Shown one piece after another: positions 1 through 5,223 of a DNA stretch of 6,375 nucleotides; the first letter of the stretch is position 1; every line of letters starts with the position of its first letter. This DNA is from Olsenella uli (GTDB lineage Bacteria; Actinomycetota; Coriobacteriia; Coriobacteriales; Atopobiaceae), in assembly GCF_901212655.1 (NCBI RefSeq), contig NZ_CAAKON010000035.1, positions 1-6,375 of the forward strand. Reading direction: 5' to 3'. Position numbers and translations under genes: made by a program. Below the pieces are notes generated by a model that was not told the origin of the DNA, searched no databases, and was given only the letters and a program-made list of their open reading frames with translations.

Positions 1-41
1 CGGGCGCGAGGCGGGCGCGAGGCGGGCGCGGGACGGGCGCC
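1..41. repeat. 11-bp GC-rich tandem repeat, about 3.7 copies
   Basis: The unit CGGGCGCGAGG occurs at 1-11 and 12-22, then as CGGGCGCGGGA at 23-33 and as a partial copy CGGGCGCC at 34-41. The array begins at the window edge and may extend leftwards. It ends inside the segment that would hold the -35 region of the GTPase gene. No coding meaning is apparent. It could be a slippage-prone spacer, an intergenic low-complexity remnant or a protein-binding array; the sequence does not decide. Confidence 0.8.
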
Positions 42-65
42 AACCTTGCCCGACGCGCTTAGAAT
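37..65 (+). promoter_or_regulatory. Putative sigma70-type promoter of the Tet(M)-like GTPase gene
   Basis: A good -10 box, TAGAAT, lies at 60-65. Seventeen bases upstream, GCGCCA at 37-42 matches the -35 consensus at only three positions. Transcription would begin near 72, giving a leader of about 39 bases before the ATG at 111. This placement also argues against a TTG start at 84, which would leave almost no leader. The -10 is convincing and the -35 is weak. Confidence 0.4.
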
Positions 66-110
66 CTCTCCGGCGGTCAAGGCTTGAAGAGAGGCTCGGA
101 GGAGACGGAC

Positions 111-2222
111 ATGCATCAGCTGGTACTGGGCCTGCTCGCCCACGTGGACGCGGGCAAGACGACGCTCGCCGAGGAGCTGCTCGCCCGCTCCGGAGCCATC
201 CGGGTGCGCGGGCGCGTGGACGCCGGCAGCTCTCACCTGGACACGGACGCCATGGAGCGCGAGCGCGGCATCACCATCTTTGCCTCGCAAGCCTCGCTTA
301 CCTGGGGAGACATGCGCGTCACGCTCGTGGATGCCCCGGGTCACGTGGACTTCTCTGCCGAGGCGGAGCGCACGCTGCAGGCGCTCGATGCCGCGCTGCT
401 CGTGGTTGGCGCCAACGACGGTGTGCAGGGCCACACCGAGACGCTCTGGGACCTGCTCGAGCGTCACGCGCTGCCAACCTTCGTCTTCGTGAACAAGATG
501 GACTTGGAGCATTCGCCGCGCGAGGACCTTCTCCAGGAGCTTCGCGGGCGCCTCTCAGGTGCCTGCCTCGATGCCGGTGAGCTGCTTGACGGCGGCCCGG
601 CGCTCGAGGACGCGGCGGCGACGGACGAGGCCGCGCTTGAGGAGTACCTCGAGACGGGTGCGCTTGCCACCGCGACGCTCCGCCGGCTCGTGACGGAGCG
701 CAAGGTGGCTCCCGTGCTTTTTGGCTCGGCGTTGGTAGGCGAGGGCTCGAGCAAGCTGTTGGACGCCCTCGCCGAGCTGGCCCCGCGCCCCGCCTGGTCG
801 CCTGCGTTTGCTGCCCGCGTCTGGCGCGTAAGCCGCGGCGCCCGTGGCGAGCGCCTTGCCTGGCTCAAGGTCACGGGCGGCACGCTTCGCGCAAAGATGC
901 CGCTCGAGGGCACGGACCGCGGCCAGGTGTGGGCCGAGAAGGTCAACGAGGTGCGTCTCTACCAGGGGGATGCGTTCGAGCCGGTGACCGAGGCCCCTGC
1001 CGGCTCAGTCGTCGCCGTGACCGGGCTCGCGCACGTGGTGCCCGGCAGCGTGCTGGGCGCGGAGCCGGCGAGCGCGGCGCCCGTGCTGGCGCCGGTCCTC
1101 TCGTACCAGGTGCTCCCCGCGGGTGTGGGCTCGGGCGAGGCGGCAGGCTCGGGAACGGACGGTGTCCCGGCCGCGGGTGGCGCCCCAGCCACGGGCAGGG
1201 CCGCAGTCGCGGGCGGCGCCCCTGCCCCCGTCGGCTTCGCCTCCGCCGCAGATGCCCATGCCGTTGTGGTGGCCCTGCGCGAGCTGACAGACGAGGACCC
1301 CATGCTCGGCGTGCGCTGGGACCCAGACCTGCAGGAGGTTCACGTCCAGCTCATGGGAGAGGTACAGCGCGAGGTGGTACAGCGGCTGCTTGCCGAGCGC
1401 TACGGCCTTGCCGTGGGCTTTGGCCCCGGTGGCATCCTCTATCGCGAGACCATCGCCGCGCCCGTGGACGGCGCGGGCCACTTCGAGCCGCTGCGTCACT
1501 ATGCCGAGGTGCACCTGACGCTCGAGCCCATGCCCCGCGGCGCAGGCATGGCCTTCGGCACGCGCTGCTCCACGGACGACCTCGCCCTCAACTGGCAGCG
1601 CCTCGTGCTCACCCATGCCATGGAGCGCGAGCACAGGGGCGTGCTCACGGGAGCCCCGCTCACGGACGTGCGCATCACCCTCACGGGCGGGCGCGCCCAT
1701 GCCAAGCACACTGAGGGCGGCGACTTTCGCCAGGCGACGTACCGTGCCATTCGCCAGGCACTCATGAAGGCGGACTCCATGCTTCTGGAGCCGTGGTATC
1801 GCTTCCGTCTCGTGGTGCCCGCGGAGCGCGTGGGGCACGCGCTCGCAGACCTGCAGCGCATGGCGGCCTCCTTTGATGCGCCCGAGACGCGGGGTGACAT
1901 GGCCGAGCTCACGGGTGACGTGCCCGCCTCCGAGGTGGGGGAGTACGCGCTAGAGGTGGCGCGCTACACGGGCGGGCGCGGTCGCTTCTCGCTTGAGTTC
2001 GCGGGCTACCGGCCCTGCCACAACGCCGAGGGGGTCATCGCCGCGGCGGCCTATGACCCGCGCGCGGACCTCCCCAACACGCCGGACTCGGTCTTCTGCT
2101 CCCACGGCGCGGGCTACAACGTGCCCTGGGACGAGGTGGACGCCCACGCGCACGTGAGGGTCGATCCGGCGCGCCTGAGGCCATGGACGCCGGCCGAGGA
2201 GATGCTCGTCTCGCGCCCCTAG
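111..2222 (+). CDS. Tet(M)/EF-G-like translation factor GTPase (ribosomal protection family paralogue)
   Basis: A 703-residue cytosolic GTPase of the EF-G/Tet(M) class, which binds the ribosome's elongation-factor site. All G motifs are visible: AHVDAGKT (10-17), RGIT (52-55), DAPGH (74-78), NKMD (128-131) and GSAL (205-208). A domain II beta-barrel follows (about 235-330), then domain III around LTDEDPMLGV (392-401), a domain IV with GGDFR (536-540), and an EF-G-like C-terminal domain V ending in NTPDSVFCSHGAG (656-668). Tet(M) has 639 residues; much of the excess is a Gly/Ala/Pro-rich insert at about 338-379. The ATG at 111 is preferred over an in-frame TTG at 84 because GGAGGAG (98-104) sits six bases upstream of it. 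In Tet(M), the domain IV loop with Tyr506-Val510 dislodges tetracycline; here the aligned stretch reads AHAKH, so resistance cannot be assumed. It may be a housekeeping or stress translation factor. Family call sure, function open. Confidence 0.9.
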   Translation: MHQLVLGLLAHVDAGKTTLAEELLARSGAIRVRGRVDAGSSHLDTDAMERERGITIFASQASLTWGDMRVTLVDAPGHVDFSAEAERTLQALDAALLVVGANDGVQGHTETLWDLLERHALPTFVFVNKMDLEHSPREDLLQELRGRLSGACLDAGELLDGGPALEDAAATDEAALEEYLETGALATATLRRLVTERKVAPVLFGSALVGEGSSKLLDALAELAPRPAWSPAFAARVWRVSRGARGERLAWLKVTGGTLRAKMPLEGTDRGQVWAEKVNEVRLYQGDAFEPVTEAPAGSVVAVTGLAHVVPGSVLGAEPASAAPVLAPVLSYQVLPAGVGSGEAAGSGTDGVPAAGGAPATGRAAVAGGAPAPVGFASAADAHAVVVALRELTDEDPMLGVRWDPDLQEVHVQLMGEVQREVVQRLLAERYGLAVGFGPGGILYRETIAAPVDGAGHFEPLRHYAEVHLTLEPMPRGAGMAFGTRCSTDDLALNWQRLVLTHAMEREHRGVLTGAPLTDVRITLTGGRAHAKHTEGGDFRQATYRAIRQALMKADSMLLEPWYRFRLVVPAERVGHALADLQRMAASFDAPETRGDMAELTGDVPASEVGEYALEVARYTGGRGRFSLEFAGYRPCHNAEGVIAAAAYDPRADLPNTPDSVFCSHGAGYNVPWDEVDAHAHVRVDPARLRPWTPAEEMLVSRP
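1122..1247 (+). other. Low-complexity Gly/Ala/Pro insert within the GTPase
   Basis: Residues about 338-379 of the GTPase are almost entirely Gly, Ala, Pro, Ser, Thr and Val, with repeated GGAPA-type steps (AAGGAPATG, then VAGGAPAPVG). In Tet(M) the equivalent segment between the domain II end and the domain III start is only a short linker. The DNA is correspondingly GC-rich and semi-repetitive, so expansion by slippage is plausible. The reading frame is intact on both sides. Confidence 0.7.
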
Positions 2223-2254
2223 ATGCGGAATGGCCGTGGTGACGGCTGTCGGGC

Positions 2255-2284
2255 TTTACCGAAGCGGTGCCTACGAGCGAAAAT
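2255..2284 (+). promoter_or_regulatory. Possible promoter of the tannase-like lipoprotein gene
   Basis: TTTACC (2255-2260) and GAAAAT (2279-2284), separated by 18 bases, each match four of six consensus positions. This stretch is locally AT-rich compared with its surroundings. Start of transcription near 2291 would place the 2303-2336 hairpin within the 5' leader. Weak match; the gene could instead be read through from upstream. Confidence 0.3.
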
Positions 2285-2302
2285 AACCCGTTAGAGAGAT
2301 AC

Positions 2303-2336
2303 GCGACGGGTGGGGCAGCCTGGCCCCACCCGTCGC
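2303..2336 (+). promoter_or_regulatory. Perfect 14-bp stem-loop in the leader of the tannase-like gene
   Basis: GCGACGGGTGGGGC (2303-2316) pairs perfectly with GCCCCACCCGTCGC (2323-2336) around the loop AGCCTG. No T-run follows on the + strand, where the sequence continues CGTCGCGTC, so it is not a canonical intrinsic terminator. It ends about 15 bases before the ribosome binding site AGGGAG (2351-2356). A competing pairing exists: ACGCGAC (2301-2307) with GTCGCGT (2338-2344). It could be a terminator for the upstream GTPase gene, an attenuator, or an mRNA-stabilising or operator element. Confidence 0.65.
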
Positions 2337-2361
2337 CGTCGCGTCTATCGAGGGAGTTTGC

Positions 2362-4512
2362 ATGGCAGTCACACGCAGGGAGTTCCTGGCCGCGCTCACG
2401 GCCACCGCCACCACGGGGGCGCTTGCCGCCTGCGGGGGCAAGCAGCCTGCTGCCACCGATGCCGCCACCACCGACGCCGCCTCCAACGCCGACCTCAAGG
2501 AGTTCAAGGACCTCGAGCTCGACATGAAGGCCTGGCACTACGACTCAGACCATCAGGTCTGGTGGCAGGTGGGCCTCACCTACTGCACCAAGCCCGCCAC
2601 GAAGACCTATGAGCGCCTCGCCATCTACGTGCCGGGCGCCTACCTCAAGCCCACGGACGAGAAGGCGAGCCTGGAAGACGTCGACACCTCCAAGACCTTC
2701 GAGTGCCAGGTGGACGAGAGCGCCACCGTGGGTGCCTACACCGCCGCCACCGCGCCGGTGGTGCTGCCCATCAACGCACCGGACTTCGCCGCCCAGACGG
2801 CGGCGAGCGGCTACCTCTACGACGGCCTCGAGCCCTACCTTTCCGCCGGCCTCGTCTACGTGTTCGCCGGCTGCCGCGGCCGCTCCAACGGCTACGACAG
2901 CACCGGCTCGAGAGACGGCTTCTTCTCAGGCGGCGCCCCCTGGGCCGTCGTGGACCTCAAGGCCGCCGTGCGCTACCTGCGCTACAACGCCGCCAAGCTG
3001 CCGGGCTCCATGGACCGCATCGTGACGCTCGGCCACGCTGCCGGCGGCCTGCTCGCGGCGGTGCTCGCGTCCACGGGCAACGCGTCCGGCTATGACGCCT
3101 ATCTCGCAAAGATTGGCGCCGCCACGCACGACGGCGAGGGCACGGGCATCGGCGACGAGGTCTCGGCCGCGGCACTGTGGTGCCCCGAGTCTCCGGCGGG
3201 CTGCGCCGACGCCGCCTACGAGTGGGAGCTCGGCCAGTTCTCGAGCGAGGGCACGCGCGCCGATGGCACGTGGACGCGCCTTGCGTCGAACGACCTTGCC
3301 GAGGCCTACGCCGGTTACGTGAACAGCCTCTCGCTGAGCGTCGATGGCTCCCAGCTGGCGCTCGACCAAACTGATGGCGGCGTGTTCACGGACGGCTCCT
3401 ACTACGAGCGCCTGGTCGACCTCGCAGAGGCCTCGGTCTCCAAGTTCCTGTCCGAGACCGAGTTCCCGCACACCATCGACCTCGCGGAGACCAACTCGGG
3501 CGACTTCCCCGGCTCGGGCGTGAAGCGCGTCGAGACGCCGGCGACGCCGGTGGTGCCCGAGGGCGTTAGGCCCGAGACGGCCGTCGCTGCCGACAAGGAC
3601 ACCGTGGCCGCCGCTCTGAGCGGCCAGGCCACGACCGAGTCCGTGACCGAGAAGGCCGCGGAGGACGCCGCGACTAAGGCCGCCAAGGTCGCCGCGACGG
3701 CCGCCGGCGAGGTGGCTGCGACGGATGCCGCCAGCGATGCGGCTGCGACGGGCGCCGCCGAGGCGGCCGCCTCCGGCGCGAGTTCCTCGGATGCCAGCGC
3801 CACTGCCTCCGAGGACACGTCCGTTACCTACGCCACGCGCTCCGACTACGTCTCCGCCCTCAACGGCGACGCCCGCTGGCTCACCTTCAACGAGAAGAAG
3901 GGGACGGCCCGCATCGCAGACTTCGGCTCCTTCGTGCGCGCCTGCCGCGCGCCCAAGCTGGGCATCTGCGCCTTCGACACCACCGAGCGCTCGGCGGCCA
4001 CCAACCAGCTCTTTGGCAACGATGACTCCGACACGCTGCATTTCAGCCAGCAGGTCTCCGATGTGCTCTCCGAACACTCGGGCACCTACGAGCAGGCGAG
4101 CGGATGGAACGGCTCGCTGCCTGGCGACTGGGCGGGCGACCTTGCCAAGACCGATTCGCTTGGCTCGTCCATGGAGCAGCGCCGCAACCTCTACGACCCG
4201 ATGTACTACCTGGGCGCCGCGTCCGAGGGCCGCGAGACCTCAACGGTGGCCGCCCATTGGCGCATCAACGTCGGCCTGGCGGACGCTAGGACGCCGCTTT
4301 CCCCGGGCGTGAACCTCGCCCTTGCGCTCAGGGCCTTCCCGGGCGTGACAGACGTTGCCTACACGCCGGTCTGGGCTGCGGGCAAGAGCCTGGCCGAGGA
4401 GGGTGGCGCCGATGCCACGGCCTCCTTTGTGAGCTGGGTGGGCGCGCTCTATCCGGCGGGGGAGGCGGAGGCCTCGACGAGCGCTGCCACCACCGAGGGC
4501 TCTCAGCAGTAG
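2362..4512 (+). CDS. Tannase-fold Tat lipoprotein, probably catalytically inactive
   Basis: A 716-residue exported protein related to bacterial tannases, alpha/beta-hydrolases that cleave galloyl esters. The N-terminus has a twin-arginine motif (TRREFL, 4-9) and a lipobox LAAC with Cys24, so it should be a Tat-exported lipoprotein. Compared from memory with the 469-residue Lactobacillus plantarum tannase, the scaffold is well kept: AGCRGRS (169-175), VDLKAAVRYLRYN (197-209), AYEWE (285-289), AFD...NQLFG (537-552) and HWRI (632-635). The active site is not. The nucleophile elbow, GTSAGG in the enzyme, reads GHAAGG (224-229) with Ala226 for Ser. The Asp equivalent, Asp641, is present. No histidine occurs after His632, so the catalytic His is missing. 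An Ala/Thr-rich insert spans about 403-485. The ATG follows AGGGAG at 2351-2356. The family call is strong; inactivity is inferred from the missing residues. A ligand-binding surface role is possible. Confidence 0.85.
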   Translation: MAVTRREFLAALTATATTGALAACGGKQPAATDAATTDAASNADLKEFKDLELDMKAWHYDSDHQVWWQVGLTYCTKPATKTYERLAIYVPGAYLKPTDEKASLEDVDTSKTFECQVDESATVGAYTAATAPVVLPINAPDFAAQTAASGYLYDGLEPYLSAGLVYVFAGCRGRSNGYDSTGSRDGFFSGGAPWAVVDLKAAVRYLRYNAAKLPGSMDRIVTLGHAAGGLLAAVLASTGNASGYDAYLAKIGAATHDGEGTGIGDEVSAAALWCPESPAGCADAAYEWELGQFSSEGTRADGTWTRLASNDLAEAYAGYVNSLSLSVDGSQLALDQTDGGVFTDGSYYERLVDLAEASVSKFLSETEFPHTIDLAETNSGDFPGSGVKRVETPATPVVPEGVRPETAVAADKDTVAAALSGQATTESVTEKAAEDAATKAAKVAATAAGEVAATDAASDAAATGAAEAAASGASSSDASATASEDTSVTYATRSDYVSALNGDARWLTFNEKKGTARIADFGSFVRACRAPKLGICAFDTTERSAATNQLFGNDDSDTLHFSQQVSDVLSEHSGTYEQASGWNGSLPGDWAGDLAKTDSLGSSMEQRRNLYDPMYYLGAASEGRETSTVAAHWRINVGLADARTPLSPGVNLALALRAFPGVTDVAYTPVWAAGKSLAEEGGADATASFVSWVGALYPAGEAEASTSAATTEGSQQ
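3568..3816 (+). other. Ala/Thr-rich low-complexity insert in the tannase-like protein
   Basis: Residues about 403-485 are dominated by Ala, Thr, Ser, Asp, Glu and Lys. The first half (415-455) contains charged heptad-like Ala helices such as EKAAEDAATKAAKVA. The second half (about 456-485) is Ala/Ser/Thr-rich and probably disordered. The insert sits between the nucleophile-bearing half of the hydrolase fold and the segment that would contribute ligand contacts. The known L. plantarum enzyme has no comparable stretch. It could be a stalk, spacer or flexible lid. The frame is open throughout. Confidence 0.75.
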
Positions 4513-4516
4513 CGGC

Positions 4517-4551
4517 CCCCAGCGGCGCCGTCTCTCCTGGGGTGGTGCCGC
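4517..4551 (+). terminator. Possible weak terminator hairpins after the tannase-like gene
   Basis: Two mutually exclusive hairpins can form just after the stop codon. CCCCAG (4517-4522) can pair with CTGGGG (4537-4542), or GCGGCGCC (4522-4529) with GGTGCCGC (4544-4551, one G-T pair). Neither is followed by a T-run. Both lie before the -10 box of the ACT-domain gene, so one may limit read-through. Low confidence. Confidence 0.3.
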
Positions 4552-4573
4552 GTCCGCCCCACACGGCTACAAT
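4545..4573 (+). promoter_or_regulatory. Putative promoter of the ACT-domain gene
   Basis: TACAAT at 4568-4573 matches the -10 consensus at five of six positions. Seventeen bases upstream, GTGCCG (4545-4550) matches the -35 at three positions. Transcription would begin near 4580, leaving a leader of about 43 bases before the ATG at 4623. This makes any in-frame GTG upstream of the -10, such as 4542, an unlikely start. Confidence 0.5.
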
Positions 4574-4591
4574 AGGCGCATATCAACGGAG

Positions 4592-4605
4592 GGCCGCGCG
4601 CGGCC
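4592..4605 (+). promoter_or_regulatory. 14-bp perfect palindrome in the 5' leader of the ACT-domain gene
   Basis: GGCCGCGCGCGGCC is exactly self-complementary. It lies between the presumed transcription start (about 4580) and the ribosome binding site AAGGAG (4612-4617). It could act as an operator or as a small leader hairpin close to the ribosome binding site. In such GC-rich DNA, CG-alternating palindromes also arise by chance, so the role is uncertain. Confidence 0.4.
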
Positions 4606-4622
4606 GAGTGCAAGGAGCAAGC

Positions 4623-4907
4623 ATGTCCGAGGAGACCAAGAACAATCGCGCCATCATTTCCGTCCTGGGCGCGGACCGCTCTGGCATCGTTGCCGCCGTG
4701 GCGACCCTGCTCGCCGAGAACAACGTAAACATCCTCGACATCTCGCAGACCATTCTGCAGGGCATGTTCACGATGACGATGCTCGCGGACCTTGGCGAGG
4801 CCGACTTCTCGCTCATCCACGACGGCCTCGACAAGCTCAGCGGCTCGCTGGGCGTGCAGGTCACCATCCAGCGCGAGGACGTCTTCAAGTTCATGTACCG
4901 CCTCTAG
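4623..4907 (+). CDS. UPF0237-type ACT-domain protein
   Basis: A 94-residue protein that is essentially one ACT domain, a small ligand-binding regulatory fold that usually dimerises and senses amino acids. The family signature is clear: GADRSGIVA (16-24) for the first loop and helix, NVNILDISQ (34-42), and QGMFTMTM (46-53) for the core strands. The C-terminal end, REDVFKFMYRL, matches the HEDIF-type ending of UPF0237 proteins, which are usually about 90 residues. The ATG is preceded by AAGGAG (4612-4617) at a good distance. It appears to be transcribed alone: a strong terminator follows at 5016-5049 and the next gene is convergent. In many bacteria this family is paired with a downstream UPF0210/PFL-like protein; no such gene follows here. 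The ligand and target are unknown for most members. The family call is firm and the function is not. Confidence 0.93.
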   Translation: MSEETKNNRAIISVLGADRSGIVAAVATLLAENNVNILDISQTILQGMFTMTMLADLGEADFSLIHDGLDKLSGSLGVQVTIQREDVFKFMYRL

Positions 4908-5015
4908 AGCGGCGTCGCTGTCCTGCCGCGCCGTTGGTAGCGGGCCGGGCGGTTGTGGCGATTCTGGAACCTTCCCTCCGTGGCGGCGCAGGCAAGCCAG
5001 CAGGGCGGACAAACA

Positions 5016-5049
5016 AGAAGGGCCCGGGTAGCGATACCCGGGCCCTTCT
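5016..5049. terminator. Strong, probably bidirectional terminator between convergent genes
   Basis: AGAAGGGCCCGGGTA (5016-5030) pairs perfectly with TACCCGGGCCCTTCT (5035-5049) around a GCGA tetraloop of the stable GNRA type. On the + strand the stem is followed by the T-containing CTGTGTCTTGG. On the - strand it is followed by CTTGTTTGTCC, read from the A-rich left flank. It ends the ACT-domain transcript and probably also blocks kup read-through, although kup stops about 175 bases away. Confidence 0.9.
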
Positions 5050-5060
5050 GCTGTGTCTTG

Positions 5061-5144
5061 GAACTTGCGCCGGCGAGTTCTCTCTAGGGAGCTTGCGCCT
5101 TTGTTCTCATGCCGATGAGCTCGCGCCTTGTATCTCGTGCCGAT
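5061..5144. repeat. Three tandem 28-bp imperfect repeats downstream of kup
   Basis: Units at 5061-5088, 5089-5116 and 5117-5144 are each exactly 28 bases and start GAACTTGCGCC, GAGCTTGCGCC and GAGCTCGCGCC. The second and third agree at 23 of 28 positions and share the ending TGCCGAT. The first is degenerate, agreeing with the second at about half its positions, mostly in the opening 11 bases. Two units contain small hairpins: GAACTTGC/GCGAGTTC at 5061-5080 (one G-T pair) and CTCAT/ATGAG at 5106-5119. There are no spacers, so it is not a CRISPR. It lies in the 3' flank of kup. Confidence 0.7.
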
Positions 5145-5172
5145 ATGCCCGTATCCAAGAGCTCACACCCAA

Positions 5173-5208
5173 GGGCCTGCGCAGATCTGCGGGCCTGCGC
5201 CGGCCCGC
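5173..5208. repeat. Direct repeat, palindrome and stem-loop next to the kup stop
   Basis: GGGCCTGCGC is repeated at 5173-5182 and 5191-5200. The perfect palindrome CGCAGATCTGCG occupies 5180-5191 between the copies. GCGGGCC (5189-5195) pairs with GGCCCGC (5202-5208) around six bases. On the kup transcript the stem-loop would form about 16 bases after the stop codon, but no T-run follows. It may be a 3' stabilising structure or a weak terminator. Confidence 0.5.
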
Positions 5209-5223
5209 GTCCAAAGGCTCGCG

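Larger units (their letters stand above)
4908..5223. other. Convergent intergenic region rich in hairpins and repeats
   Basis: About 316 bases separate the ACT-domain stop from the kup stop, and I see no credible gene in them. 4908-5015 shows no clear signal. The remainder contains a strong terminator (5016-5049), three 28-bp tandem units (5061-5144), a direct repeat of GGGCCTGCGC (5173-5182 and 5191-5200), a 12-bp palindrome at 5180-5191 and a stem-loop at 5189-5208. An open frame across 4934-5368 on the + strand runs through the terminator and into kup, and has no family features. Confidence 0.7.

Noticed and set aside
84..110. In-frame TTG start that would add nine residues to the Tet(M)-like GTPase
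   Set aside because: No ribosome binding site precedes it and it lies too close to the presumed transcription start. The ATG at 111 has GGAGGAG at ideal spacing and matches where Tet(M)-type proteins begin.
1005..1838. Long - strand open frame and the overlapping + strand frame 929-1714 inside the GTPase gene
   Set aside because: Both lack recognisable motifs and are shadows of a strongly supported coding frame in GC-rich DNA.
111..2222. Calling the GTPase a tetracycline-resistance determinant
   Set aside because: The domain IV loop residues tied to drug displacement in Tet(M) are not conserved, and no mobile-element context is present.
2926..4077. Long - strand open frame (383 codons) opposite the tannase-like gene
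   Set aside because: Its composition is Arg/Gly/Ala-rich with no domain motifs and it is fully antisense to a gene with clear homology. Such frames are common artefacts of third-position GC bias.
4542..4622. Upstream GTG starts for the ACT-domain protein (4542 or 4608)
   Set aside because: 4542 lies upstream of the -10 box. 4608 has its nearest SD-like sequence (4588-4592) too far away. ATG 4623 has AAGGAG at good spacing and the expected family length.
5061..5144. CRISPR array
   Set aside because: The 28-bp units are directly adjacent with no spacers, diverge from each other, and no cas gene is in the window.
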